Assembly (NCBI GenBank): GCA_037974665.1
Contig: CM075780.1
Coordinates: 7,191,768-7,255,767, forward strand
Length of the DNA: 64,000 nucleotides
Origin: Ehretia macrophylla
Lineage: Eukaryota > Streptophyta > Magnoliopsida > Boraginales > Ehretiaceae
Reading direction: 5' to 3'
Every line of letters starts with the position of its first letter. The first letter of the stretch is position 1. The translations under genes and the position numbers were made by a program. The notes beneath the pieces were generated by a model. The model was not told where the DNA came from and made no database searches. It saw only the letters and a program-made list of their open reading frames with translations. Shown in pieces: positions 33,034 through 45,829 of this stretch.

Positions 33034-33688
33034 TGTGAGGCCCGACCCCGATTAGCGTGCGATACCTCGTTTCGTGTGTCCTAACATAGATTTGCATGCC
33101 TTGACCTAGGTTTGAGAATTGGGTTCATTTTGTGTACCTTGCATTGAATCACGTGCATTAATTTAGGGTTGCGTGCATTTACTTGAAAAACGTACGTTCA
33201 TCTCGTAGTTCGTGTCCTACCTCGTAGTGCGTGCCCTAGACCTAGGAAAGCGTGCCCTCACGCTAATCAAGAAAGCTTCTTACACGGAGCACTAGACTAT
33301 TAAACTATCCTACAAAATCCACTATCAATATTATAATCCTAATTCAACTCACTAGAGGACAAAAAGTTCACTAAACACTAGACATTCCTTATTCTATATT
33401 CTTTATTCTTTTTGCACTTCCAACACACAATTAAATAACATCCAAAACATGACAAAAATTCAGATTATTGAGAAGCTTTGGCTGACCACTATGTGGTTTC
33501 TTTGCATGCATGTTTAATTCAAAATGATTCTAGACAAGTCATGACACAAAAACACTTATCAATGCATAAAACAATTGCTCAAAACCACCTCAAAACTCTA
33601 CCATACACGACCAAACCCTCTTTGCCCATGCTAGCATTTTAAAATCACTCCTTGAAGACACAAAAGACTGAATTTTGCTGCCCAAGGC
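33034..33688 (+). repeat. Tekay-1 5' LTR, first part
   Basis: Starts TGTGAGGCCCGACC with ACGT-type repeats to about 33263. It breaks off at cccaaggc, where LARD-A2 is inserted. The uninterrupted counterpart is 48704-49358 in the 3' LTR. Confidence 0.92.
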
Positions 33689-36519
33689 TGTAACACCCCG
33701 ATCCCTCGCGAGACCGGGAGTTCTATCAATGGATCTAATCACAACCCAAACCAAACCCGGGCATAATTTTCAGGAAAAACGGACGGAGTCTCCCCTGTTT
33801 CTAGGCAAAATGTAAAACCTACGATAGCATATAAGTGGACCAATACCATGTCCAAACATTCAAAACCACCTCAAGGCCATCCGAGCCTTGGTTCTCAACA
33901 ACTAAACACAGCATATAAATATACATTTCCAATTTAAAACTAACCTATCTCTTTACATCTTTTACAAGAACATTCAAGCTTGACATTTAATCCATACTAA
34001 TCTACTGCACAAAATATACTATCATACCATTCTCACTCTTTTCTTTAGACAATTACAAACATGCATCGGGTTAACTATACTACTGAATACATAACTAACT
34101 TATCAATCTACCTCAACTACTTAGCTAGATTAAATTACATTTCTTTTAACAATAAATACATACAACATATGAACATACATCTTTACATCTTTGACAGCTC
34201 AAGCCACAAAGCACGCAAGACAACTCCTCAGGCACGAACTAACACATATCCACGAACTTTTCAGCTAACAAGGCATTTCCTGAAATGTGGTGGTAAGGAG
34301 TGAGTATACACAACACGTATACTCAGTGAGGGCGAGACAGATATCGAGTTGGAGAGAAAGAAGATCATGCAATACAAATAATCACAGTTAAGCAATAAAG
34401 ACAATAAGGAAACATTCAATACAAACAACAATACTATAAGCAATCAAGAAAGCATTAACACAACCCTTTAAAGCTATACCACACTCTGAAGGTTGTGGTT
34501 CACTCATACGAGCAATATACCATTTCACGAGCGATACATCAATCTCGAGCTTGATGTTTGACAACGATGACAATAAGCGCGCATCCACCTTATAACACCA
34601 GTTTGGAATACCCCGGAAGTATCCATCAATCTACGACCCAAATCTCACTGGGAGGCAACTCAAGCGAGAAAGGGAATAGCAGCGGAGCTAGAGCAACCAA
34701 CACTTGCAACCCGAGGCTACCCAGAGAGGCCCATCACTCACGTACGAGACACTATGCAATGCAAGACTCGATACAAGGTGATAAACGAGCGATAGCACAA
34801 CAATACAAACTAGTGACAACAAACGAGATAACAAGTAATCACAATCAATACTAGCATTCAACTAACTTTTCAAGCATAACAGGCAATAATAAGCAACAAT
34901 AACAACAATTAAACAAGTAACGGCAGTTCAAACACGAAAACAACAAATAATACTATTCAACCCCAACTTCCAAGGACAATTGAGAACAAACGAGCTACGG
35001 AATTAGGAAACCGATTTCACTACATTCACTCAGGCACTACAAGGCTCGTTTCTATGTCACTAAACTTCACTTTCTCAACCGAGACCCAAAAGTCCACCTA
35101 CTGCGTTTGAACTACAGCTATGTTAACTGGTCATTCAATCAACACCACAACAGCTCCAAAAGTGATTCCATGCCCTCAATTACGAAACACCCAACTCAAT
35201 TCGAGCACGGTCAACTTTTGGTCAAATGGCCCCTTTACGTTTCTTCGTCTAGTTTCCAATTTTAACAAAAGCCGATCCATTTTTATTTCACATTTTAGCT
35301 TTCTATCACTAATGGCACCTATCCAAATCAAACAATCGCAATTCAGATCGAAATCCGAAATTCTAGGATTTACTATTCATAATTCACTATTCATGTTCTT
35401 CCCCAATTTCAATTACGCAGTTTCAACCTTAAAAATTGCTAAATAACTAACAAGCAATGCTCTACGAACCCTAAGAAAGCTATTTCAAGCAATAACAGGC
35501 ATTATAACGCAATAAATATCAAATATGAAAAATTGACTCAAAAATCAAATTCAAATTAAAATGCACAAAAGCGTGAAAACCCTCACAGAGATTGAAGACC
35601 AAGACCCGCAAGGACCCGAGCCACGACCCCTGAGCAGTTCCACGCACGATTGTAGAAGAAAAATGCAAGAATTTATTTTTCTTTTCCTCTTGAAATGCTT
35701 CGGCCATGGCGGGGGGGGGGGGACATAGGAGGCATTTTGCAAATTGTTTTTTTTGATTTTAGCCTTGTTTTATTATTTATTAGGTGACAAAGGGCATTTT
35801 GGTCTTTTGTAAAATCAAACTTTAGTTAAAAATAATCAAATAAGCTTATTTTGATGCTATTAAATCTAATTCAAGTTAAAACAATGCAATTAAATGAAAA
35901 ACAACTAAAACTAGTTAAATTAAGCTAAAAACATTTTTCACTAAATCCGAAAAATATTTCTCTAACTCTTATTTTTGAAATTCTACGATCGAACGGTCAC
36001 TAATCGATCGCTAATAAAGTGATGAACAATAATATAAAACTCTATTTCTTTGAAAAGTAGAATAGTTTAAAATTCACTCCGGCTCGGAGTTACTTTCCTC
36101 ATTTATTCGAAAACCGAGTGATTTTAATGCAAAACAACCAAAACCGATTATTAAAATAATCAAAACAATCAAGGTAATTAATATTCATTTAAAATAATTA
36201 ATTTAACTATTTCTAGATCATTTTAAAGAATTTATGAAGTTAACGTTAAGTTACAAATGAACAAATAAATATAAACATGTAATCAAGTGAAATTAAATAT
36301 TAACATTTAAGATGATACTTAATTAATCACAAGAGAATAAATTCAATTACTACAATTATTAGAAATAGGTAATAACCTTTTAATCAATTAATATAAATCC
36401 TTTTCGAATTCTTCTAAAAGAAATAACAAAACAGTGAAAATTAGATGATTTAACTAATTAAACATCTAATCAAATGCAGTCAAGTGCTATTAAATGCATG
36501 CCGGGTTCGGGGTATCATA
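33689..36519 (-). repeat. LARD-A2 3' LTR
   Basis: 2,831 bp. Its minus-strand start has mutated to TATGATACCCC. It contains a run of 12 G at 35711-35722 (11 in the other LTR). It closely matches 38142-40970. Confidence 0.92.
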
Positions 36520-37606
36520 TCCTTCCCCCCTTAAAACAATTGCGTCCTCGCAATTCTTCTTCCAATAGGACTCTGCATCATCTAAAATCCAACTCTGATA
36601 AATCTTCATCGATTGCTGAGCAAGATAATATATAAGAATGCTCGTAGGAAATCCCGAATAGAAATTCCAATCAAGAATGCCGAGGAAATACCAACTAAAG
36701 ACTGAAGCAAAGATACTGTAGATATCATCAATACCACATACTAATGGCAGGAAGAGTACCGAAGGAATACCCTATTTAAGAATCTTCAATAGAAGTCTAA
36801 CAAGTTCCAAATAAGAAAGTTAAGAGATAGCCATAGTAGATGCACCTCATGCAGTACTGACTATCGTAAATAGACCCAGCTGAAAGTTCTGTAAAGGAAT
36901 ATAGAGAAGAATACCAAAGGCCAACCTCTAAATGAAATCTTCCAATCACTGAGTTCCTACCGCAACATCTTAGTCAAACAGCAAGTATAGATTTCCCCTG
37001 AGTGGAAAGGCCGAAGGAGAAGCCGTAAACAGTACAAGATAATATGTCCAAGCAGAATTCCAAGTGTAGGATCTCCCAATAAATGCCAATAAGGGAAATA
37101 CTAGTAAAATGCCCGATAAGAATTCCAAAGAATACCGTAAGTAATATGAGATAATGAGTCTGATAGGGATTCCAGTTACCAAACCAACTGAGGAATGCCA
37201 AAGAAAATACCCGAACAATGCTCCAGTAAGAAAGTACCAAGAATTGCCCAATAAGTAATACTAAATAAATGACCACTAAGAATCCTAAAGAATGCCATTG
37301 AAGAATTTCTAATAAGGAATACCAGTAACACTCCAATAAAGACCGAGATACATATACCATAGATAATACCATGCAGTAAGTCCAACTGAAAACCCAATAG
37401 CCAAGTCTACCAAGAAGTGCCAATAGAAGTCTCCAAAGAATACCCAGTAAGAAACCCAAGAATGCTACCAAGAGCCATCATACAGAAACCCCAAAGAAAA
37501 TTATCTTTTTATGATTGCCATTCACAAATAAGAGTCTTAGAAGTGTGCCAACAACTAAGCTCCATAAACAAACACCAACTCCCAAATAAGGCTAGTCAAA
37601 TGCCAT

Positions 37607-37687
37607 TCATTTCCTACCAATCCATACACCTTGGAAAGCCAGCGGTGAACCACTTTCTTCAGGGGAGGAAGAGGACTTACTTACCAT
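37607..37687 (-). CDS. Conserved 26-codon mini-ORF in LARD-A2
   Basis: Counterpart of 9315-9395. The peptide is the same and the two base differences I see are third-position changes that keep the amino acid (TTT/TTC and GGC/GGT). It begins MVSKSSSSPEESG. It may be a Gag remnant or an RNA signal. Function unknown. Confidence 0.35.
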   Translation of the reverse strand: MVSKSSSSPEESGSPLAFQGVWIGRK

Positions 37688-38127
37688 TTCAATAGGACAT
37701 GTATGAATGCCAATATATCACAGTTATACATATGCCTTAAGCTTTTATGCCAGCAAGTTTACAAAATAGTTTATTCAACAAGGTCACTCAAGCATAACAA
37801 TCAAGTCAAGCACAGCATAATCAATTCAAATCACGGCATAACTAATTCAAGACATTTCAGTACACACATTACAAGCAATACTTTAATCAAATAACAATCC
37901 ACGAGATCGATTCGATAGGTCAATTCAATGCACAACTAGACACTTTACTTCACTTAGCACACAATTAACACATAACATATAACTATATCACATAGGAGCA
38001 CACATTCATGTCAAGACACATAATCTCACATACAAGCATACAATTTCAAGACACACTTAACAAGCACACATTCAAGGACCACTACCCACCAGACCGAGGA
38101 CCCTGTCCCAGCTTATGAGCTAAACAA

Positions 38128-38139
38128 GCTCTGATACCA
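38128..38139 (-). other. LARD-A2 primer binding site (initiator tRNA-Met)
   Basis: On the minus strand TGGTATCAGAGC lies two bases after the 5' LTR end, as in LARD-A1. Confidence 0.93.
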
Positions 38140-38141
38140 TC

Positions 38142-40970
38142 TGTAACACCCCGATCCTTCTCGAGACAGGGAGTTCTATCAATCGATCTAATCACAACCC
38201 AAACCAAACTCGGGCATAATTTTTAGGGAAAACGGACGGAGTCTCCCCTGTTTCTAGGCAAAATGTAAAACCTACGATAGTATATAAGTGGACCAATACC
38301 ATGTCCAAACATTCAAAACCACCTCAAGGCCATCCGAGCCTTGGTTCTCAACAACTAAACACAGCATATAAATATACATTTCCAATTTAAAACTAACCTA
38401 TCTCTTTACATCTTTTACAAGAACATTCAAGCTTGACATTTAATCCATACTAATCTACTGCACAAAATATACTATCATACCATTCTCACTCTTTTCTTTA
38501 GACAATTACAAACATGCATCGGGTTAACTATACTACCGAATACATAACTAACTTATCAATCTACCTCAACTACTTAGCTAGATTAAATTGCATTTCTTTT
38601 AACAATAAATACATACAACATATGAACATACATCTTTACATCTTTGACAGCTCAAGCCACAAAGCACGCAAGACAACTCCTAAGGCACGAACTAACACAT
38701 ATCCACGAACTTTTCAGCTAACAAGACATTTCCTGATATGTGGTGGTGAGGAGTGAGTATACACAACACGTATACTCAGTGAGGGCGAGACAGATATCGA
38801 GTTGGAGAGAAAGAAGATCGTGCAATGCAAATAATCACAATTAAGCAATAAAGACAATAAGGAAACATTCAATACAAACAACAATACTATAAGCAATCAA
38901 GAAAGCATTAACACAGCCCTTTAAAGCTATACCACACTCTGAAGGCTGTGGTTCACTCATACGAGCAATATACTATTTCACGAGCGATACATCAATCTCG
39001 AACTTGATGTTTGACAACGATGACAATAAGCGCGCATCCACCTTATAACACCAGTTTGGAATACCCTGGAATGATCCATCAATCTACGACCCAAATCTCC
39101 CTGGGAGGCAACTCAAGCGAGAAAGGGAATAGCAGCGGAGCTAGAGCAACCAACACTGGCAACCCGAGGCTACCCAGAGAGGCCCATCACTCACGCGCGA
39201 GACACTATGCAATGCAAGACTCGATACAAGGCGATAAACGAGCGATAGCACAACAATACAAACTAGTGACAACAAACGAGATAACAAGCAATCACAATCA
39301 ATACTAGCATTCAACTAACTTTTCAAGCATAACAGGCAATAATAAGCAACAATAACAACAATTAAACAAGTAACGGCAGTTCAAACACGAAAACAACAAA
39401 TAATACTATTTAACCCCAACTTCCAAGGACAATTGAGAACAAACGAGCTACGGAATTAGGAAACCGATTTCACTACATTCACTCAGGAACTACAAGGCTC
39501 GTTTCTATGTCACTAAACTTCACTTTCTCAACCGAGACCCGAAAGTCCACCTACTGCGTTTGAACTACAGCTATGCTAACCGGTCATTCAATCAACGCCA
39601 CAACAACTCCAAAAGTGCTTCCATGCCCTCAATTACGAAACCCCCAACTCAATTCGAGCACGGTCAACTTTTGGTCAAACGGCCCCTTTACGTTTCTTCG
39701 TCCAATTTCTAATTTTAACAAAAGCCGATCCATTTTTATTTCACATTTTAGCTTTCTATCACTAATGGCACCTATCCAAATCAAACAATCGCAATTCGGA
39801 TCGAAATCCAAAATTCTAGGGTTTACTATTCATAATTCACTATTCATGTTCTTCCCCAATTTCAATTACGCAGTTTCAACCGTAAAAATTGCTAAACAAC
39901 TAACAAGCAATGCTCTACGAACCCTAAGCAAGCTATTTCAAGAAATGACAGGCATTATAACGCGATAAATATCAAATCTGAAAAATTGACTCAAAAATCA
40001 AATTCAGATTAAAATGCACAAAAGCGTGAAAACCCTCACAGAGATTGAAGACCAAGACCCACAAGGACCCGAGCCACGACCCCTGAGCAGTTCCACGCAC
40101 GATTGTAGAAGAAAAATGCAAGAATTTTTTTTTCTTTTCCTCTTGAAATGCTCCGGCCATGGGGGGGGGGGACATAGGAGGCATTTTGCAAATTGTTTTT
40201 TTTTTTATTTTAGCCTTGTTTTATTATTTATTAGGTGACAAAGGGCATTTTGGTCTTTTGTAAAATCAAACTTTAGTTAAAAATAATCAAATAAGCTTAT
40301 TTTGATGCCATTAAATCTAATTCAAGTTAAAACAATGCAATTAAATGAAAAACAACTAAAACTAGTTAAATTAAGCTAAAAACATTTTTCACTAAATCCG
40401 AAAAATATTTCTCTAACTCTTATTTTTGAAATTCTACGATCGAACGGTCACTAATCGATCGCTAATAAAGTGATGAACAATAATATAAAACTCTATTTCT
40501 TTGAAAAGTAGAATAGTTTAAAATTCACTCCGGCTCGGAGTTACTTTCCTCATTTATTCGAAAACCGAGTGATTTTAATGCAAAACAACCAAAACCGATT
40601 ATTAAAATAATCAAAACAATCAAGGTAATTAATATTCATTTAAAATAATTAATTTAACTATTTCTAGATCATTTTAAAGAATTTATGAAGTTAACGTTAA
40701 GTTACAAATGAACAAATAAATATAAACATGTAATCAAGTGAAATTAAATATTAACATTTAAGATGATACTTAATTAATCACAAGAGAATAAATTCAATTA
40801 CTACAATTATTAGAAATAGGTAATAAACTTTTAATCAATTAATATAAATCCTTTTCGAATTCTTCTAAAAGAAATAACAAAACAGTGAAAATTAGATGAT
40901 TTAACTAATTAAACATCTAATCAAATGCAGTCAAGTGCTATTAAATGCATGCCGGGTTCGGGTTATCACA
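38142..40970 (-). repeat. LARD-A2 5' LTR
   Basis: 2,829 bp, opening TGTGATAACC on the minus strand and ending TGTTACA. It carries a run of 11 G at 40161-40171. The + strand right edge abuts aaagacgaccacc, the continuation of the Tekay-1 LTR. Confidence 0.92.
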
Positions 40971-43897
40971 AAAGACGACCACCATATGCATCAAACTTGC
41001 AAAAGCTTTATTCTTTGTCATATTCTCTCATTTCTTCCTCAATCTTCTCTCTCTCCCTCTCATTCTCCTCACCATCTCTCGGCCTTGGTTGAGCTCTCAC
41101 CATCTCTTGCTCATTTTCATCAACTCATGGTGCATCAAGACAAGCAACAATCAAAGAAACTCAAGCAAACAAGCTAGGATACGAAAATCACACATGCATG
41201 TCCTTTGAAGTCTTCATTTTGGCCCTAGGTGAGTTTTTAAGCTTCCATTTCTTTTCTTCTTGTTCTAACCACATGCATGTACTAAGAGCTTGGTCACTAA
41301 GCTAGGAAAAATAGATAAAATCTAGTTGGAATCTCGGCTAGGCAAAGGAGAAGAAGAAAAGTTTGCTTCAACAAGTTTTTGTGCATCCTCTTGGTTGATT
41401 GCTAAGGTGAGGGCTAAAACCTTTTGAAAATCCTTCAAAAATCCACATGCATGCTCATGAAAGTATGTCTTTGCTACTGTACTTGAGTTATATGTTCGTT
41501 CATAAGCTTTTGCAACCATGCATGGCAAGATCTTGGCTTGAAAGTGATGATAGGTGAAGTCGGATTGTTGACAGCTCTCTGACCAGTTTGTTTCGAGGTA
41601 AGTTTAGCTAGGCAACTGATGTTTAAAATGCATGAAAATTGGTAGGTGACTAGTTTTTCCAGTTTTGAACATTTTTCACAGAAATAGGCCAAAGCTAATT
41701 TTGACTCTAACTCCTCAAAATAGCAAATCTTTAAAATGTGTCCAAATCTGGAAATCTGGAAAAATGAAGCAGGTTTTAGCAGAAGCACTGACCTTGTAGA
41801 ACGAACCATATTGGACTTAGTAAATGATGTCCAAAATGCATAAAATTTGGTGTTCTAATATACTTTTCAGTTATGGACATTTTTGTCAGAAATGGACTAA
41901 GGCTAAAACTGACCCTAAGTACCTCAAAAACGTCAATTATTGAAATGTGTGCAAATCTGGACAGTTTTATGCTATCCCACTGTTTCGGCTATAACTAATG
42001 ATCCCGAACTCCAAATGATGCAAGGTTTGTTTCTGATTTTAGTTCACTTCTTAAGATTTAATTTGACATCTTATTCACTAGAATTGGAGATTTTTTGCTT
42101 ATCTTAATGATTGTGAGAAAACAGCCTTTTGCAGTAAGGGTTTCACTTAGTGTTATGCTTAGAAAATTGTTGTGACTTCTCTTGTTGAATCAAATGCTTG
42201 GGATTGTAGCTTTGGGACGTTGTGTGGACTGTTTTGAATGTTTGAGGATGTTGAATTAAATGATGCATGGATTGAGATTGACTCTAAGTTGGTTTTGGGC
42301 TCGAATTGCGCGGATATGCATGAAATGGAAACCCTAATGACTTGATAGGCTTGCTAAGTATTGATCATTTGGATATTGTGTGGAATTATATGCTTAGTAG
42401 GCTTCCCGTAGTTGCCCTTATAACCTTAAATGTAATTTTGATCATTGCATGTTGACAAATAGGCTTTTCTTGCATTCGAACCCACGTAGATGTTGTTGCA
42501 TGTTGAACAATCCTATCACCTGATTACGTGGAATTCGAAATGAGTTATATGGCTTGATTTACATGTGTTACATGGCTGCCCGTTTAATGTTCATATAACT
42601 CTATATGCTTTTCAAGTGAAATTACTTATCTTGTCGTGCCCTGCCTGTTCACTTGTCAATGTGCAATCTTATGACTGTCCGGAGGCAACCTACTTTGTTG
42701 TTCTCCTAACGTGATATGTTAATGTCATAAATGTGCACTGCACACAAGGTTGCTACCTTTCCTGTCGGCATGGTAGCAATCACGCACACCGGGCGGTATC
42801 GGTCTTGTCGGTGCACCCGTGACTACCATGGTCCCAGTCCCTCTCTCGCTTGGGAGCTAGACTTCCTCGGAGAGTTGGGTCGTAGGATTTCGGGGTACAT
42901 CCGGAGTACACCCACCTGGCGTGTTTGGGGAATGATTTGAAGTCGGCCGCAACAACTGATTCTGGAACTGATCTGAGAACAAAAGCTCACTGTATCCTTT
43001 TTACTATGTGTACAAGTACTCTCGCTTGGTTCCTAGAGAACCTTGGGGAGGAAAGACTGGTATTTCTGTTCCTGTACTTATATTATTGTTATATTCATGC
43101 TTGCAAAAGGATTTCAAAAGTTGAACCGGAAAATGAGTTTCAAAACCTATTTCTCGTTTTTCCTCGCTGAGTTCATAAGGACTCACGCTCTTTTATCATC
43201 TCAGGTGAAGAAGATCCATAATAGGTACCCGAGGACGGTGTGCCTAACGATGAATCCTTGGTGTGATTGCCTGTCTTGTGTGCTTTGCGTGATTGTGGCT
43301 ACTTGTGAACTCTATGCTACTTGAAGACTATTTCTTTCTGTTGCTTGCTATTTGTAATGTAAAAGACCCCCGTTGTAATTTGGGGTCTAATTTTGGTTTG
43401 TACTTATATTAAGTAGACTGACGCTATACACTACTATGATCGTTTTTGCTATTATTACCGCTAGTATCTATCATAGGTTATGATGTATTAGCTAAGGACC
43501 AAGTAAATGAACCTATCCAATCTTAAATAGGTACATGCTTTTAAGCTAAGATCAATGGGTACTTTTGTAACGAGGATAAATAAACAAACGAGACATAGTA
43601 TCATGCTAGGTTATAAATCAAACGAGACATCGAGATAACCAATAGGCGTTTCAATTGATGTTAAATGGTAATCCTAGTTGGAAATGAAATTGAGATTAGA
43701 GAAACTTGAGGCGTTTAGAGAATTAGGCCAAACCAAAGAGCCCAATTACAGCCGTTATGCTACCAGTTTTTCAAAAAACTTTGGAGTTTAGACTAAACGA
43801 TAAGTGTTAAATCTTCATAACGGTTATGTATGTGACATGTCCGGAACATTTAGATTACACCCTAGCCTAACCTTATAGGCCGTGTTGGGGCGTGACA
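40971..43897 (+). repeat. Tekay-1 5' LTR, second part
   Basis: Continues the interrupted LTR and ends GGGGCGTGACA. It includes an AGACCCC/GGGGTCT stem-loop at 43364-43388 and the blocks ggaggcaacctactttg and gggtcgtaggatttcgggg shared with the other Tekay-like LTRs. Confidence 0.92.
43364..43388 (+). promoter_or_regulatory. Conserved LTR stem-loop AGACCCC...GGGGTCT
   Basis: A perfect seven-base inverted repeat with an 11-base loop, about 510 bp before the LTR end. The stem is kept in the 5' LTR here; the 3' LTR copy near 51749 has one mismatch. Confidence 0.5.
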
Positions 43898-43911
43898 CCT
43901 TATAACTAGAA

Positions 43912-43923
43912 TGGTATCAGAGC
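43912..43923 (+). other. Tekay-1 primer binding site (initiator tRNA-Met)
   Basis: TGGTATCAGAGC lies 14 bases after the LTR end and continues ttagattgctt, as in LARD-B. The stretch from 43924 to 44158 is an untranslated leader with no feature I can name. Confidence 0.93.
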
Positions 43924-44158
43924 TTAGATTGCTTAAGCCGGGTTTAACTCTCGGACCGTGGGTAGAGCCCTAAGATAATTAGGATGACTTGTTTATGTGT
44001 TATTGTGTGATAAATGTGCCTTCTATGTTTATGTGTTTAAGTGATTAACATGCCTTCAATGTTTCTAGAATTGTACCTATATTATGTTGCATATCTTATG
44101 CATTAAATTCTTAATTGTCATGTTTCAATAAATTGTGCATCGTAATCTGTGCCTATAG

Positions 44159-45112
44159 ATGACTAGTCCTAGTACCCGTACTACTAATAGGAGCGGTGAA
44201 CCCCAAGAGACCGGAGATGCCTATCAAACTAATCCTGGTATAGCTATGTTTAATATGATGGAAAATGCCATGGATCGTGTATCACGAGTGATGGAGCATC
44301 AGGATGCACGTGAAGTCAACAACAACAGGAATGAGGGTAACCACGGGAGACATAGCAGAATGAGGGAGTTCCTTGACTTTCGCCCCTCTAAATTCCACGG
44401 GGAAGCTAATGATGAGAAAGCAGAGGCTTGACTGTCTGAGATCGAGAAGATTTTCAGGCCACTTGATTATACTGATGAAGAAAAGGTAGAGTTTGCTGTG
44501 TTTCTGTTGCACGGGGATGCCAAGTATTGGTGGCACACTGTAGAAGCACTGTGGGAAATTGAGCAGACACCTCGCTTGTGGGGTAATTTCGTTAAGGCAT
44601 TTAAGGAGAAATATGTACCTGCAGTCTCCAGGCAGAGGCGGGCTGAGGAGTTCATGCACTTGACCCAGGGTAACATGACGGTGGCCCAGTACGAGGCTCG
44701 GTTCGACCGACTGTCCCGTTATGCTCAATATATGGTTAGTACTCTGGAGGCGAAGATGTGGAAATTTACTACTGGATTGAGGCCAGAGATTCAAGACCAG
44801 TTGGCTTCTCATGACTTCGATACCTATTATGCTCTCTTTGCTGCTGCCTCTCGAGTTGAGAAGAGGAAACTAGATGGAGCCTATTCGAGTCAGCCGAACA
44901 AGAAACTATACCAGCCTCCAGGTCAGCAGAGGAAATTCCAGAGTCAGAGTCGTAATCAGGGCCCGAGCCAGAACAGACCAGTAAATAACTGTGGCCCGAC
45001 GAAAGCGCCATAAGCCTATTCTGCCCGCGGATCCACAGGTAGTTCACCTGTTACTCAGTCCGTCAGCTGTTCTTATTGTGATAGGAAGGGGCATACTGAG
45101 GCCCAGTGTTGA
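44159..45112 (+). pseudogene. gag: Tekay-1 Gag with first CCHC zinc knuckle (broken)
   Basis: Gag forms the virus-like particle and packages the RNA. The N-terminal 90 codons are polar. A stop at 44429 falls at the start of the Gag capsid-like domain, which resumes and reads to 45013 (recognisable: FLLHGDAKYWW, LTQGNMTVAQYEARFDRLS, typical of plant Ty3/gypsy Gag). A Q/N/S-rich linker follows. The first zinc knuckle, C-X2-C-X4-H-X4-C, is at 45068-45109 (CSYC...H...C), immediately followed by the stop at 45110. A leaky ATG at 44498 is internal and not a true start. Confidence 0.9.
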
Positions 45113-45127
45113 AGGAAGTCAGGACGA

Positions 45128-45169
45128 TGTATGAGATGTGGTAGTGATCAACATCAGATCAATGATTGC
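45128..45169 (+). other. Second CCHC zinc knuckle of Tekay-1
   Basis: [14 protein letters not shown] fits C-X2-C-X4-H-X4-C. It binds nucleic acid in the nucleocapsid part of Gag. Two knuckles in tandem lie about 18 bases apart, a less common layout than a single one. Confidence 0.85.
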
Positions 45170-45269
45170 CCTAAACGGCAGGCAGGGCAGAATCAGGGTA
45201 AACCAGCTACTAGAGGCAAGACTCCAGTTCCTAGAGTCCAGGCTCGAGCCTATGCTATTGAGTGCGAGG

Positions 45270-45620
45270 AGATTCCAGATGAGACCGCTGTTGTTGAAGG
45301 TACATTCTTCATACTGAATCAACCTGTTAGGGTGTTAATTGATCCGGGTGCTACTCATTCATTTATTACTCCCTTATGTGTGGAACGTGTGAAACTGAAA
45401 GTTGTATGTTTGCCATACGAAATAGAAGTTGAAACTCCAATAGGTTCTAAACTTGTAACTAGCTCAGCTTGTAAAGCATGTAAAATCCAAATTAAGGATA
45501 GGGAATTCTCAGCCAATCTTATTGTATTACCTTTTCGAGATTATGAGGTCATTTTAGGGATGGACTGGCTGGCAAAACATCATGTCCAACTAGATTGCCG
45601 GGCGAAGATTATAACGTTCC
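45270..45620 (+). pseudogene. Tekay-1 aspartic protease domain
   Basis: Retropepsin-like protease that cuts the polyprotein. The catalytic aspartate is in [11 protein letters not shown] (Asp codon at 45341-45343); a second hallmark, ILGMDWL, follows about 70 residues later. The domain itself is uninterrupted, but its precursor cannot be made because of upstream stops. Confidence 0.88.
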
Positions 45621-45829
45621 GGGTACCTGATCAACCAATACTGGAGGTTATGGGTCAAAGAGATTTCACCGGGAGTTCCATCATTTCATCTACGAAAGCA
45701 GTGAAGTCCTTGAGGAAAGGGTGTAGCGGATATTTAGCTTACCTCATCAACAAGCCGTCGGACAAAGCTAAGTTGGAGGAGATGCCTGTGATCAAAGACT
45801 ATGCGGATATGTTTCGAGAAGAATTACCC

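Larger units (their letters stand above)
36520..38141 (-). other. LARD-A2 internal region, non-coding apart from mini-ORF
   Basis: 1,622 bp. It shares with LARD-A1 the primer site, the mini-ORF, the T-rich repeat region (36970-37480 on this strand) and the polypurine tract GGGGGGAAGGA at 36520-36530. It has a single copy of the 124-bp segment that is doubled in LARD-A1. No retroviral protein motif is seen. Confidence 0.85.
33689..40970 (-). mobile_element. LARD-A2: non-autonomous LTR element nested in Tekay-1 5' LTR
   Basis: Minus-strand relative of LARD-A1. LTRs are 38142-40970 (5') and 33689-36519 (3'), near-identical by eye. On the minus strand the 5' LTR opens TGTGATAACCCGAACCCGG and ends GGGGTGTTACA. 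The primer site is at 38128-38139 and the polypurine tract at 36520-36530. The target copies AAGGC (33684) and AAAGA (40971) have drifted; the 3' LTR of Tekay-1 shows the empty site aaggccgaccacc at 49354. No proteins are encoded. It is younger than Tekay-1, into which it jumped. Confidence 0.93.

Noticed and set aside
35711..35722. Poly-G run (12 G; 11 G at 40161) considered as a regulatory or quadruplex element.
   Set aside because: It is a single mononucleotide run in the LARD-A2 LTRs and differs in length between them; slippage or sequencing error explains it.
42731..43324. Overlapping open frames near 42731-43324 with close copies at 51115-51708 and, reversed, at 57056-57655.
   Set aside because: They lie at matching positions of Tekay LTRs and are not in the gag-pol frame. 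The repetition reflects LTR copies.
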